The notes under the pieces: generated by a model | The model's input: only the letters and a program-made list of their open reading frames with translations | Databases searched by the model: none | What the model was told of the DNA's origin: nothing | Shown: piece after piece, positions 32,957-44,781 of the stretch | Position numbering within the stretch: the stretch's first letter is position 1 | Layout: every line of letters begins with the position of its first letter | NCBI GenBank assembly: GCA_036674765.1 | Contig: JARVKI010000050.1 | Coordinates: forward strand, 248,001 to 312,000 | Origin: Seiridium cupressi | Taxonomy: Eukaryota > Ascomycota > Sordariomycetes > Amphisphaeriales > Sporocadaceae | Reading direction: 5' to 3' | DNA length: 64,000 bases | Program-made: the position numbers and the translations under genes

Positions 32957-35900
32957 ATGGTATCCATCCTCTATTCCGCTTGGTTCTTCTACTTGGCCAC
33001 AGGTGAGTCTGCGAGGGTCGAATACAGATGATAGCTGTCCTGCCTTCGCTGAATTTTTGCTACGCCAATGACCTTCAAAAGATGGCGCGCATGAGCTCAT
33101 CAAAATCACAGCTCAAGTCACAACTAGTGGGCCAGTTACCGGGTCCGCAACGGATTACCCTACTCCAACGCTCCCACCCTCAGTCAACTATGCACCAAGT
33201 GTCACTCCGAACGTGCTCAGCCCGTCAAGCCCAGATGCTCAGCAGCTCTGCCCCGGCTATAAGGCGTCAAATGTGGCGAACCACGACGCTGGATTTACGG
33301 CAGATTTGGTGTTGGCTGGCACACCTTGCAATGTTTACGGAAACGATATCGAGAATTTTGTGCTCGACGTCCAATACCAGAACGCCACTCGTTTGAACGT
33401 CCGGATATATCCAAAATACCTGGCGCCAGCGAACAACTCGCAATACATCTTGCCAGATTTTTTAAGCCCCGTTGGAGTCATCGAGCCCGGATCGACAATA
33501 GATGGAAACGAGCTCATCCTGGAATGGAGCAACGACCCAACTTTCCAATTCAAAGTATCTCGTGCAAACGGTGGAGATGTCTTGTTTGACACATTTGGAA
33601 CAGTCATCGTCTACGAAGGCCAGTTTCTCGAGCTGGTCACGTCGATGGTGCCAGACTACAACATATACGGTTTGCCGGAAAGCATTCGCCCCTTTCGCAT
33701 TAGCAACAATTACACCCAGACTTTTTGGAACCAATATCCCGTAATGAACGATCAGCCACTGGATGCTAATATGCACAGCGTACATCCTGTCTACGTTGAG
33801 ACTCGGTACGGGAATGGAAGCTCTAAATCCCATGTGGTTTACGGACGAAACATGCATGGTCAGGAATGGCTCATGCGTCAGGAAAAGATCATATACCGAA
33901 CCATCGGTGGAAGCTTTGACTTCTACTTCTTCAGCGGACCCACCGTGAAAGAGGCACTGGCTCAGCAGCAGCTTGGTGTCATCAAAACCCCTGTGATGCA
34001 ACCATATTGGGCCCTTGGCTTTCACCAGGTGCGCTGGGGCTACCAAAACTGGAGTGTTTTGCAAGACGTGATCGATAATTACGCCGCAGCCAATATTCAG
34101 CTGGAGGCCATCTGGAATGACCTCGATTACCTACTGCAATACCGAGACTTCCAAAACGATGAGAACACATACCCCGTTGCCCAAGGAAGAGAGTTCTTAA
34201 CGCGCCTTCATGCGAATGGACAGTACTGGATGCCCATTTTAGATCCTAACATATATGCTCCCGATCCAACGAACGAGACAGATGCGTACGCACCCTATGA
34301 ACGAGGAGTTGCCCTCCAAGCTTTCATTCGTGACGGCCAGAACGGCTTCTACTACGGAGACCAGTGGCCTGGATATAGCGTGTGGCCTGATTTCCTCATT
34401 TCTCAAGGTCAGGAATTCTGGACCAATGAGTTCCTTCTCTTCCACGAACAGCTTCCATTCGATGGTTGGTGGATAGACCTCACCGACCTCTCGTCTTGGT
34501 GCACTGGTTCTTGTGGTACTGGAAACTTGGAGCTCCAACCTGTTCATGTGCCGTTCAAGCTCCCGGGAGAGCCAGGCCAAGTGACATACGAATACCCGGA
34601 AGCATTCGACATCACTAATGCGACCGAGGCAGCCTCTGCGAGCGCGGCCGCAGCATCGGAGTCAGCTGCCTTCCCGTCAGTCTCAGATCAAAGCACGTCA
34701 ACCATCGGATTTACCTTCCCGACTCCAGGAGTGCGCAACACAAGTTATCCCCCTTACGTCCTGAACAACACTCTAACGGGCCATTCCCTCGAGAAATCCA
34801 GTGTGGCCCCTTATGCAACACACAGCGACGAGTTCAACACCACGGAGTACGAGATGCACAATCTATTCGGCATACAGAGCTCTAACGCGTCGTACAACGG
34901 CCTGCTCGCTGTCTTTCCGGGCAAGCGACCATTTCTTATTTCTCGATCCACGTCACCCGGTAGTGGTAACATCACTGGTCATTGGGGCGGTGATACGAAC
35001 TCGAAATGGGGCAACATGTACTTCACCATTGCTCAGGCGCTCACCTTCAGCATCGCCGGAGTACCGTACTTCGGTGTCGAAACCTGCGGCTTTAACGGTA
35101 ATACTGACATGGAGCTGTGTACGCGATGGATGGAGTTGAGCGCTTTCTTTCCGCTGTACCGGAACCACAACTCCCGCCCGGGGAATACCATTGGTCAGGA
35201 GGCGTACAGGTGGGCGACTACGGCGGAGGGAACGCGGCGAGCCATGGACGTAAGGTTCAAGCTCCTACCGTACATCTACTCGCTGTTATGGAAAGCACAC
35301 ACAAGTGGCGAAACGGTGATGTGTGCGCTGCAATGGGAGTTCCCTGATGATGAGAGTCTCAAGGGTGTTGATAACCAGTTCATGCTTGGCCCCAGCATCC
35401 TCGTCACGCCGGTGCTGGAACCCCTGGCAACTACCGTAAAAGGCGTATTTCCAGGTGTCGCGCAGGGGACGAGATGGTATGACTGGTATAACTACAGTGA
35501 GGTTGATGTACAGCCAGGCGAGAACAGGACGATCGATGCACCGCTCGTGCATATTCCCGTCTTTCTCAGAGGCGGTAGTGTTATTGCGTCTCAGAAGCCT
35601 GGCAACACCACCAAGACCACGCGCATGAATCCGTGGAGCATTATTGTGGCGCTGGATAATAACAATGAGGCATCCGGGAGCCTGTATCTCGATGACGGCG
35701 TGAGCTTGGTGCAAGATGCGACAAAGGAGATCGATGTGAGTATCATCTTGAGCCTTAAGACAGGATACAAGAACTTAACACTGATCTGTGTCGCTAGCTA
35801 TCCTTTTCGGATTCGACACTTTCTGTGACAGTCATTGGGGGCTATCACGATACTAATCCGCTTGCAAGCATTACGATTGCTGGATGGAAGGGCGACAGGA

Positions 35901-36052
35901 ACCCAAGTATTGCAACGTCCATAGATGGGAATGACAGTGACTGCAGTAGCGTCTCCGTGAATCTAGACAGCGGAACTGTGTACGTCCAAGGTCTTCAGGA
36001 TATCTTCACAAGTGGAGCTTGGGTTGCGGGATGTGTTGTCAAGTTTGACTAG
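32957..36052 (+). CDS. Secreted GH31 alpha-glucosidase, 984 aa
   Basis: Three exons: 32957-33002, 33082-35735, 35798-36052 (introns 79 and 62 nt, phases 1 and 0). GH31 alpha-glucosidases release glucose from the non-reducing ends of maltose and starch fragments. The short hydrophobic start (MVSILYSAWFFYLAT) is a likely secretion signal. After a P/T/S-rich stretch comes LCPGYKASNV, the usual beginning of the fungal family. Next are the N-terminal beta-sandwich, the barrel with PYWALGFHQVRWGY, the nucleophile strand DGWWIDLTDLSSWCTGSCG (near residue 480), an S/A-rich insert, the RSTSPGSGNITGHWGGDTNSKW acid/base region in two adjoining pieces (near 650), and C-terminal beta domains. The motif usually reads WIDMNE or WIDMSE; here the final acidic residue is D (WIDLTD), while the nucleophile D is kept. 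Many NxS/T sites fit secretion. Full length. Confidence 0.93.
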
Positions 36053-36537
36053 CCGGTTTTGGTGCAGTCACGAATGACCAGGGAAGAGAGCAAAATCGAA
36101 AATATACTTTACGAAATAAACCACACAAGCTACGCAAATAAGTAGATGGCACGGAATGTATCAAGTCGTATTTTACGGGCCTGCATCAAGCTTGGGAAGC
36201 TACTCAGACGCCGCCGTTAAATGAGCCGCATCAGCTGTTGGCTTATCCTGGTAGGCGCACACGAGTTGTCCCTGGCCTTGGCCACTGGCAGGCACCTACG
36301 TGCCTACCACATGATGAGGAATCATAACACGAACTGCATTCTTTGTATGGAGAGAAATTGCCTCGTTGGCATTTTAGGGATCTTCAAGTTGTAGTGTGAT
36401 AGTCGGTAGCTTGACACGATACAGCACATACATGTGTGCCAAGACAAGAGGAGGCCGTGCCCATTGCGTGGCGGCGACGGTAACACCGAGCCCTCAATAA
36501 TAGGGAGACAATCAGTCCTGCCGAAACCTTTTATTCC
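36053..36537. other. Intergenic, nothing recognised
   Basis: Downstream of the alpha-glucosidase. No gene or repeat was recognised. Confidence 0.5.
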
Positions 36538-37109
36538 TCAATGAGCTTCAGTTTTTGGAATTTCCTCTTCGGGCGTTTTCTCGCTCTTTGGTTGCGCATG
36601 AATTGGATGGGTGAAATCTACTCTGCTTGATATAATCTCGGTCCGGTGTTGCTCGGAATATTCGTGCACGACGACGCGGCTCTCGGAGTGCAGTGTTTCT
36701 TCTGTCGTGATATCAGGAGGACCAAGCGAGGACTCTGTAGGATCACTAACTACATCATCACTCCCTGGTACGCGGAGATGCGGATGGCTGGTCAATCCAA
36801 GTCTCGACATAGCGAGGTGCAAAGCTTCCGCTCCAGCGTCCAGATGGACAGCTCCAAGAATGACCTTATACAGTCACGGTCGCGTGAATGGATATACTTA
36901 CACTTTGATTTTGACATATCCGCCAATAAACTCAGTCATGCAAATCACTGATGAGATGCTATGCTTCCTCTGTTAGTTGAAGGGGGATGGAATATAAGTC
37001 CTGGTGTATACTTTGGCTACATGTATGTAGGCCATGAGGCTCCTGGAGGACTGGAGCTTCTCTCCCACGCTTCACTCTCCAGATGATCAAATACATCACT
37101 CTCGCCCAT
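36538..37109 (-). CDS. Doubtful small multi-exon gene
   Basis: A 94-codon open frame (36538-36822) ends at a TGA and has a protein-like, E/S/P-rich content (VVVHEYSEQHRTEIISSRVDF, split here as two short pieces around HRTE). It stays open a little further upstream (VILGAVHLDAGAEALHLAM). Possible further exons upstream give MTEFIGGYVKIK and a start at 37109 (MGESDVFDHLE). The implied introns are marginal, and one would be only about 39 nt. I recognise no family. It may be an orphan gene or chance. Confidence 0.3.
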
Positions 37110-38306
37110 ATTGCGCACCTATCACAACAAAGGCCGGTGGTATCAATGCGATAGAGATCTGAGACAAGACTGAGAAGCAGAAAAAGTTACCGCCACACCA
37201 GCATAGAAAGATGTCGATCTAACACTACCGACGCGCCTGCCATACGGGTATAATGGTGGCCTTCTTAAGAATACCATTGAGGCAGGATAGGAACTGTGGG
37301 TGTTGCTCTCCGTACCTAGTTAATGCAATTGTTGGTTAGCGGAGTCGTGGGTAGAAAGCCATTGCATTCGCTGATCCAGAAGACATGGACGAGTCGGCGG
37401 GAGTAGAAGTTTTAGCGATGGCAATCTTTCACTTATAATAATCACGTAGTCAATTAACTGACTGCGTGCTGGGGGAAATGCCCTATTAGTGTCTATTGTG
37501 GCATGTTGTGATGATCAAAACCGCGCAGCTTGATGATGGAGCAGTAGTATGGAATGATCAATTGTCCCATTAAATCTTTCAATTGAGTATTATATAATAT
37601 TGGCCAGATAGAGTGGGTTTCGCAACCAAAATTCATATGGTGTCAGCCTATTCCTAAATGTCATCATTCAAGCTCGCCGAGAACCAGGGTATCATTATCG
37701 TCTTGAACGCTTGCAGTCTCATCATGGTTCTTCCAATCGCACCCGGCCGATGTTTAGCTGAGAACCCTCTTATGATGTGATTAGGGCCATCGACAGTGGC
37801 AACCATAAGCATGACCGAGCTATTTCTGGCAAGCAAAAGCGAATCGGGGCATGCGGCAGTAGAAACCACAAGCCGCAGTAAACCTTGTTCAGCGTGCCGC
37901 GCTCAGGTTGATGTCGGATTGCGGCTACTCGTTGGCAGCCTGGCAAAATACAACAGCCGAGCCGCAGCGTTGAGACAGACCGTCTCGGGGTTTTGACTGG
38001 TCTGCTAGCAAAGCTTTGGGCGATCAGTCCGGTGAAATCCATGAGCTTACGATGGCGTTGCTGGCCCGTCACACTAGAGTAGTGCGTTACGTACCGGGCT
38101 GCGAGCCCTCCGCTCCATTGTTAAGGTTTGATCGGGATATGGTTGTTTTGCGGCGCGTTGACTGTGTGCTTCCCGGCAAATTGCCAGCAATGCGATCCTC
38201 AACAGTCCGCTTTACCAACGCGTCATAATCCAACATGGCGTGCCCACACTCCGCATGAGGTGAGCAGCTGCAATGCCCGGTTGTTAGGAGTCCTAGGTCT
38301 CTTGTC
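37110..38306. other. Intergenic, no gene seen
   Basis: About 1.2 kb. Short frames on both strands overlap each other and lack motifs. No repeat was recognised. Confidence 0.45.
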
Positions 38307-39696
38307 TCACAGGACCCAGCCCAATAGCCATGTGCTCCATGGCCTCTTGGGGCTTGTTGGCTCTCTCAATTTGTTGAGGCAATAGTTTGGGTGGTTTCTA
38401 GTCGTATGGCCATCACATTCGCACCGACAGCCTATGCCACCATCCAATTCAGCAGCCCAGGTCGTCTCGGCGTCATTGAGGACCTTAGATTCGAGAAGCT
38501 GTCCTCCCGGGGCATTCGCCGGGCATTGATAGTACCAGTCGTGTCGGTAAGCAAAGTCTGCAAAATGATGAACCTTCTGCGGTTCCACCAACATGTTGAT
38601 TGCCAACGCGTGCACTGCAGCGTCTCCCCACTACCAAAGATGTTAGCTAACGCGACCGCGGCGCAGTTGAAGGGGGGTTTTATTACTCTCTCATAGTAGA
38701 ATTTCCCACTCTTCTCGAGATGTTCGAACAGACTTTGGTACGACGAACCACGAAAGAAGTCAAGATCAGCAATTTCAAAGTTGCTCCAGTAATGACAGAG
38801 GTTCCAGCTGTCGCCGAGACGATCTTTGTGTGCGAACCAGTTTGACCACCCGCGCAACGGCCAGGGTAGCCTTGAGGGGGATACCGAGGCCTTCCACAGC
38901 GCACTACTCGGAACGTTATGCGCTTCCTTCCAATCCGAAACCTCGCGAAACAAACTTGGGCAGGTGGCCTTCTCCTCCCATAGAGCTGTTGTATAGCCAT
39001 AGACTTTCTTGTGCTTGGCCATTTCTACAAAAGGGTCGTAGGTGATGGAACAAGAGAAGTCGACATCGGGTTCCAGCCGCCAGTAGTACTTGTACTTCTT
39101 CAGGGCTTCGAGTTGGTAGAAGGCTCTGTGCTCACATCTCAGCGCTGGGAATGGGGGAAACGGGGAATGTTCTGTACGTACCCGGAGAAAAAACGACACA
39201 TGTGATGGTATGTCGTCAGTCCCGCATATAGCACGCCTCGATCTCCCTGTTCTTTTATGCTGGCTTGAGCCTTCTCCTTATCCATCCATGACGGGAAGGT
39301 CCAAGTTTCCTGCGGTATCAGCTCAAAGGTGGTGCTGGCATTGGTTGTCGCACGAATGGTGGAGATGAAGTCGTCGCTCCACGGCTCGTCGTTGAGGAAG
39401 ACATAGGGGTACTGGAACCATCGATTGAAGCGTCTCTCCAGACTGGCTACCGAATGCTGAGCTTGCGCGAGCTCTTTGTTGCGAGCCAACATAACAATGG
39501 CAGCATTCTCGCGAGGCGCGCTGACATCGGGTTCCTGGCAGGATGTATGGAACGGCGGATCGAGGTCGTGGTCGGGAGTCGGAACGTGGAACCTTGAGAC
39601 ATGTATGCAGATCTCGACAAGACAAGCGAGGGCAATCCAGAGCAAAGGCTGTAAGTGTCGCGCCCGCCTGCGCAGTCGCGGCAGCACAGCAGTCAT
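38307..39696 (-). CDS. GT15 alpha-1,2-mannosyltransferase (KRE2/MNT1/KTR family), 425 aa
   Basis: Three exons on the minus strand: 39696-39182, 39125-38687, 38630-38307 (two 56-nt introns, phases 2 and 0). The family adds alpha-1,2-mannose to N- and O-glycans in the Golgi. A single N-terminal membrane anchor (LLWIALACLVEICIHV) marks a type II Golgi protein. The catalytic domain shows AAIVMLARN, RRFNRWFQYPYVFLNDEPW, YYWRLEPDVDFSCSI (the EPD-type metal-binding strand), and FEIADLDFFR. Across the second intron come FYYER, WGDAAVHALA, HHFADFAYRHDWYYQCP and a cysteine-rich end (CRCECDG). All diagnostic blocks are present, so it should be active. It is transcribed divergently from the sugar-transferase gene at 40148. 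Confidence 0.93.
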
Positions 39697-40147
39697 GGCG
39701 GGGACTTGAGGGCTACAGCATTCCTGGGTAAGCAAACAAGCAAACAAGGCCTTTGGTAGTTCAAAGAACTACATGCTGCAAAGCAACAACAGCGACGATT
39801 GACCCTTTTCTGGTGGATTTTCTGGCCGCGCAATTTTGGAGGATCGTCGCCATGAGCTGGTTAATAAAATGACCTAGCGCTCTGCTGCCCATCCCTGTCC
39901 GCTAGTCGGCCGCAAGCGCCAGGAGCATGGGGCTGAGGCAAGCGTCCAGGCTTCCAAGTCTCATCTCGGCGATGGTTGCACGGTAGTAAGCACAGTCCAA
40001 TAGTGATTGCAGCTGCCGCTACGAGGGTCCCGATCCTACGTACCATGTCCTTCGAGTCCAAACCGTTTATGACATGCAGCCTCCCGAGCAATCTGACAAC
40101 ATGCAGCATTTTTGCGTTCTCACTCTCCAGCCCCCGTCGCCAGCATC
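39697..40147. promoter_or_regulatory. Shared promoter region of two divergent glycosyltransferase genes
   Basis: 451 bases separate the two start codons, so both promoters and leaders must lie here. No individual site could be identified with confidence. Confidence 0.5.
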
Positions 40148-41287
40148 ATGTTCAAGACGACTCCAGCTTCGAACCGCAGCATGATGGGAGCCTTCCGGCG
40201 GCGGCGAGGCCTTGTGTTGCCCTTTGTATTCCTATCAGTTGCCATTTATCTATGGTTCCCGCAGATTGTTTCGTACGGGGACAAGCTGAGGCAAACGGGG
40301 CCATGGTCGTCGCAGGCCGACCTCGAACAGTCTTTCGTTCCAAACAAAGACGAAGTCGACTGTCTCCATGGCAGTCTGCCACCATCATCCGACGACGAGT
40401 TCACCGCAGCCGAGCCGATTCCCAATCGCGTACATTTCATCTATGGCCTTAGCAATCCATACAACAAGCCCGGTGCAGGCACCTTCGATTTTCTCTGCTA
40501 CCTCGCTGTCAGGAGCGCCATCGTCGGACTCAAGGCGGACAAGGTCTTTCTACACTATACATACATTTCCGAGCCGCCCTCGCCAGATGCGGATGCATCC
40601 CCTCTTACGAACCCGTGGATAAAGCGACTGGAGAAAGACATAACACTGGTTCACCACTCACGCGAAGAAATGGCCAACCTCAAATCCCGGCCCGATGCAG
40701 TTTGGCAAGCGGCGCATGTGTCAGATATCTTGCGACTTAAGCTCCTCCAAAGTGAAGGCGGTATCTACTTGGATATGGACGCATTCGGCCTGCGCCCGTT
40801 TGGCCGTGTTTTGAATTCCCCGCGCGGCATGGTTCTCGGCTACGAGGGTGGGAACCGCTATGGGCTCTGCAACGCAATCATGGCTGCCCATCCGAACAGC
40901 AGTTTCACGGAGCGCTGGCTGGACTCTTACGACGGACAGGATCTGAGCCGCGAGTGGAACTACCACAGCGTCGTTCTGCCCGGCCTGATGCAGAAGGAAT
41001 ACCCAACAGAGGTGTGCGCGCTGCCGCCAACGTCCTTCTTTTGGCCGACCTGGACGTGGCGTCACATCGAGTGGATGCACGAGACATTAAACCGACAGCA
41101 AGCGCATTACTGGGCTGGCGAGGTGGAGCGCAACGGGGGAAGTTTGTTCGAGGATCAACTGGCATATCATGCGTGGAGTCAAATGGCCTGGAGCAGATAT
41201 CTCAAGCATCTGACGCCGGAAGTGGTCCGGAAACGGAACACCAGGTTCAACATCATGATCAGCCGTTTCCTGGAGGACGACGTGTGA
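40148..41287 (+). CDS. DXD-motif glycosyltransferase (GT32/OCH1-like), 379 aa
   Basis: Single exon. The ATG at 40148 (atcATGTTC) gives a short basic N-terminus followed by one membrane anchor (GLVLPFVFLSVAIYLWF), which fits a type II Golgi enzyme. The Gly_transf_sug-type domain shows RVHFIYGL, the helix AAHVSDILRLKLLQSEGG and the metal-binding GGIYLDMDAF (DXD), then MVLGYEGGNRYGLCNAIMAA and PTSFFWPTW. The family transfers hexoses, mannose in OCH1. The acceptor of this protein is unknown. It pairs head-to-head with the GT15 mannosyltransferase gene, which suggests but does not prove a common role in glycan building. Confidence 0.88.
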   Translation: MFKTTPASNRSMMGAFRRRRGLVLPFVFLSVAIYLWFPQIVSYGDKLRQTGPWSSQADLEQSFVPNKDEVDCLHGSLPPSSDDEFTAAEPIPNRVHFIYGLSNPYNKPGAGTFDFLCYLAVRSAIVGLKADKVFLHYTYISEPPSPDADASPLTNPWIKRLEKDITLVHHSREEMANLKSRPDAVWQAAHVSDILRLKLLQSEGGIYLDMDAFGLRPFGRVLNSPRGMVLGYEGGNRYGLCNAIMAAHPNSSFTERWLDSYDGQDLSREWNYHSVVLPGLMQKEYPTEVCALPPTSFFWPTWTWRHIEWMHETLNRQQAHYWAGEVERNGGSLFEDQLAYHAWSQMAWSRYLKHLTPEVVRKRNTRFNIMISRFLEDDV

Positions 41288-42260
41288 TCGCAGGGAATGA
41301 GAGTTTACAAAAAAACGAAGGATCATTTACGATTCATTAGCTTCAAATGGTCTTGAAGCGAGTCGTACCTGTCGCTGGACCAGGCATCCCACAAGGGACA
41401 GCCAGGTGTGAGGCGGATTTGCGTAGCATTGCATGGCGTTACTGGAGCAAGGCACTGTCTGTGGACAAATCAGCGGCTCTTTTGCAGATTTCAGTGTGTT
41501 CAAGTCATATTATTGCAGTATGCACTAGGAGGGCCGGGCTACGGCTTGACCTACATGTACGTAGCGTTCTTCTACATTTATGGTTACATGTAACTAAGGA
41601 CGGTTAAGTTTCCCGCCACGGTGGATCTCCCGATGGCATCAGCCCTAATCTAATGTTAAGCTTATACGAGGCTACCATGGAAGTTCAATGGGCTCACGCC
41701 GCCAAGATGGTGGTCAATATCTGCGACGGTGTTTACAACGCTCTGGTGTCGCTAAGCGACATCGCAGGCATGTCCGTCTCCAAACTATTCGAGTCATTGC
41801 CGTCCAACTTGCATCACATGTGGTTCAGAAGAAATACATAGCCCCCGTCAGCGTGGATCGTGCTCAGCGTAGCGGAAATTCTGTAGCCTCAAAGGAATCG
41901 CTCGGCACCCCACAGCGCTAGGATGGAGCTTAGAACACAGCAAATGCCTGCTGTCATTCGTCCAAATGCCGACTGATCTGCGATGGTGATTTGGGCGCTG
42001 CACATCTCAGCTACATAGATTGAGAGGGTTAAATACCGGAGTGGGTTCGGATCTCGTCGGCGTCGGTTCTTGACGGACTTTGGGTTTCTCTTTTCTATCT
42101 CACCAAAAGACTATATAGCAGGTAGTTAGTTGGGTTACACTAATATGAAAGCTCCAGGAGATATACACATGTACTATTTGCCTGTCCCCAGTTGCCCGTG
42201 TAGTTTCTGAGTTGCATTATCACAGGCTTAGCCATATTCAGCCACTGAAAGCCAGACGCC
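41288..42260. other. Intergenic, no gene seen
   Basis: About 970 bases with short frames only (for example 41653-41841), and no recognised domain. Confidence 0.45.
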
Positions 42261-42516
42261 AGGAGTCCGCACGCAAAGATGCACACTTCTCTACTTTAAG
42301 CCGCACTGCTTTAGTGAATACCTATATAACTCAACAACACAACGGAAGTAAAATCTTTTAAAAGTACTAGCTTATAATACATATAATAATTAATCTACAT
42401 ATTAAGTTTGAAAATTTCACGATTTTCCTTAACTTTTATTATTGATAATATTCGTTCAAACTTTGCCGAAATATGTGGGGAAGTGTGCATCTTTCCGTCT
42501 GCCGTGCGGACCTCCT
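42261..42516 (+). mobile_element. Miniature inverted-repeat element, copy C (about 256 bp)
   Basis: The left end reads AGGAGTCCGCACGCAAAGAT; the reverse complement of the right end reads AGGAGGTCCGCACG with a short extra stretch and then GAAAGATGCACACTT. The interior (42295-42470) is AT-rich. The left inner part CTTTAAGCCGC followed by TATATAACTCA matches copy A. The right inner part GGAAAATCGTGAAATTT matches copy B. It lies about 480 bases upstream of the HET-domain gene. No clear target duplication remains. Confidence 0.65.
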
Positions 42517-42993
42517 AACACAGGCCCAAAATAACGTTTTACGTCAGCTATCTTGCATGTCCAGCGGGCCCCGAAGGATTGTGGCACCCGTGGCGATGCA
42601 CTGTAAGCACGCAGCACAGGCGCCGCAGCAGTCGCGGCCTCGCATCCAAATGACTCCATTGAAAGGTTCGGAAGGCAGACTCCTAACTTTAGCCCACACA
42701 GCCTGGTATGATGAACGGCATATGTGCGGATCATGTTGGAAGTCCATTTGCTTTGCCCTGAGATCTGCGGTTTCTTCGTTACTCTTTTTTATGTCCGTTG
42801 TGTGCATTCAGTGATTCATTTACCTTACCTAAACGCAGGTCTGGCTCAGTCGCGGCTGAAAAAGCACACTACACTACGTCGACTTCAATACGAGTATTCA
42901 ATGTCTGGTTGATCCGCTATCTTCCTACAAGATAGTTCACGCACATGTTTTGCTCCGTGCGAACCCTCTCTTCACACCAATTATCGTCTCAAG
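42517..42993. other. Upstream region of the HET-domain gene
   Basis: Promoter and leader of the gene at 42994. No other coding signal was recognised. Confidence 0.4.
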
Positions 42994-44781
42994 ATGGAAG
43001 AAAATGCTTCACCACGCAGCGACGAATGGAGGACCCACTTGTATTCACAGGTGCCGCTTAGATGGAGGAATGGAGACATTCGCCTGTTGACCATTCAGTC
43101 GCGGAACTTTTCGAAGTCGACAGCAGCGACGCCTGAGGACCAACCCCAGATACAGTGTTTTCTAACACTGGCAAACTTGAAGCAGCAACCCAAGTTCGTG
43201 GCCGTCTCGCATACATGCGACACGCATGAGGACAGAAGCCTATTGGTAAACGGGGCGTTAGTGCCCGTATCGTACGATGTATTCCACGTCCTTGAGCACC
43301 TCCAGGAGGAGACAGAGCCTATAACGATCTGGATTGACACGTTATGCATCAACAAAGGCGACACAGAAGAAAGGTCGGCCCAGGTGGCTCAACTTGCAGA
43401 CGTCTTTTCTGTAGCCTCGTCAACTATCGTTTGGCTAGGGACAGCTGTAGAGGGGAGCGATGAGGCGATGGGTGCGTTGGGTCGTCTTGCAGAAGAAAAC
43501 CTCACACCGGCTGCACAGAAGCTGTTGCTCACTGCCCTGCGCAAGACGCCTTTGGCGGCCAACTTTCCTCCGCCAGACTATAACACCAATGGCCAGGGTC
43601 GAGATCAAGATCAAACACACTCAGCTTCATCAGAGAAGGAATTGAGCCTTGATGACCAGTTGCAATCTCTCCGGTCGTCCTTTCAGTCACTAATGAATCG
43701 AGACTATTGGTCAAGACTATGGTCTCTTCAAGAGCTGGTATTTACATCGAAAGGTTTGGTCGTCTGTGGCCCGCGGAAAATGGACCTAGAGCGTTTCTAC
43801 ATGTCAGCAAAAGCTCTGGACGGCGTACTTAACATGGCGACTTACTCCAAGTGGCTTGCAGCGAGCAAGGCACCCTCGTCACCCGCCGTGCTTGAAAACA
43901 CCGAGCCTGCCAATTTCTCAGCTTCGCCAGCCATACGCCTGTTGGCAGAGCGAGAATTCTTCAGAGGTGGTCGAGGTTGGTGGTCGTCTACAGATCACCC
44001 TCTGTTATCCATCCTTAGCCGATATTATCTTCCTGCCTCCGATCCTCGCATCAAGTTCAATTACCAGGATGAACGAGATCTGATATTTGGCTTCATCGGC
44101 TTGGCATCGGACAAGAATGGACTCGAGAACCTCGTTGATTACAGCAAAGACTACCGTCAAATATGCACCGAAACCACCTTATCATTGTTGAAGCAGAATC
44201 CGAAAGTATTGCAGCTATGTCAAGCAGATCACGCTGACACTGACAAGCCATCGTGGCTCGTTGACTGGAGTGTTGTTGAGATGCCAGTGTCGTATAGTTC
44301 TGGCCGCTCAATTAATGCTTGCGGTCCTGCTGATACTCGATTCTATCGGGTCGAAGTCGATCCAAGTAATGCTGGTATCATCTCGCTCAAAGGTGTCCTT
44401 ATTGGTATCGTCCAGAACGTCTTGGAAACGAATCCGGAAAACTCGGAACAGTCGAATACACCTACAGCAGCAATAGACAGGCTCTTTAAGCAGTCTCTCG
44501 ACACAGCAAAATCGCCATACTCAGCAGAGCAGGCACCGGATATTCCGCCAAGCATGTTAACAAACAAACCGTTTATTATGGACACCGGCTATGTTGGATG
44601 TGGTGGGCATCTCATTGAAGGCGATTCAATTGCAATATTTTACGGATCAGAGGTTCCTTTTGCGATGCGAAAACAGCCCGACGAGACGCTCCGGCTGATA
44701 GGGGAAGTTTATGTACATGGGGTTATGGAGGGCGAATATATGAAGGTGCATAGAAAGGAGAGCATTCTCTGTATCTCATAA
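42994..44781 (+). CDS. HET-domain protein, 595 aa
   Basis: Single exon from the ATG at 42994 (aagATGG). The heterokaryon-incompatibility (HET) domain is clear: KFVAVSHTCD near residue 67, then ITIWIDTLCINKGDTEERSAQVA near 110 (broken here into WIDTLCINK and the following helix), ASSTIVWLG, and RLWSLQELVF near 240. HET-domain proteins trigger cell death when genetically unlike fungal cells fuse, and many have unknown partners. The C-terminal half has ERDLIFGFIGLASDK, a frequent segment in this family, and ends with GYVGCGGHLIEGDSIAIFYG and EVYVHGVMEGEY, the usual closing block. No membrane segment is present. The frame is intact over the full family length. It stands alone, with a miniature transposable element upstream and an MFS relic downstream. 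Confidence 0.92.
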   Translation: MEENASPRSDEWRTHLYSQVPLRWRNGDIRLLTIQSRNFSKSTAATPEDQPQIQCFLTLANLKQQPKFVAVSHTCDTHEDRSLLVNGALVPVSYDVFHVLEHLQEETEPITIWIDTLCINKGDTEERSAQVAQLADVFSVASSTIVWLGTAVEGSDEAMGALGRLAEENLTPAAQKLLLTALRKTPLAANFPPPDYNTNGQGRDQDQTHSASSEKELSLDDQLQSLRSSFQSLMNRDYWSRLWSLQELVFTSKGLVVCGPRKMDLERFYMSAKALDGVLNMATYSKWLAASKAPSSPAVLENTEPANFSASPAIRLLAEREFFRGGRGWWSSTDHPLLSILSRYYLPASDPRIKFNYQDERDLIFGFIGLASDKNGLENLVDYSKDYRQICTETTLSLLKQNPKVLQLCQADHADTDKPSWLVDWSVVEMPVSYSSGRSINACGPADTRFYRVEVDPSNAGIISLKGVLIGIVQNVLETNPENSEQSNTPTAAIDRLFKQSLDTAKSPYSAEQAPDIPPSMLTNKPFIMDTGYVGCGGHLIEGDSIAIFYGSEVPFAMRKQPDETLRLIGEVYVHGVMEGEYMKVHRKESILCIS

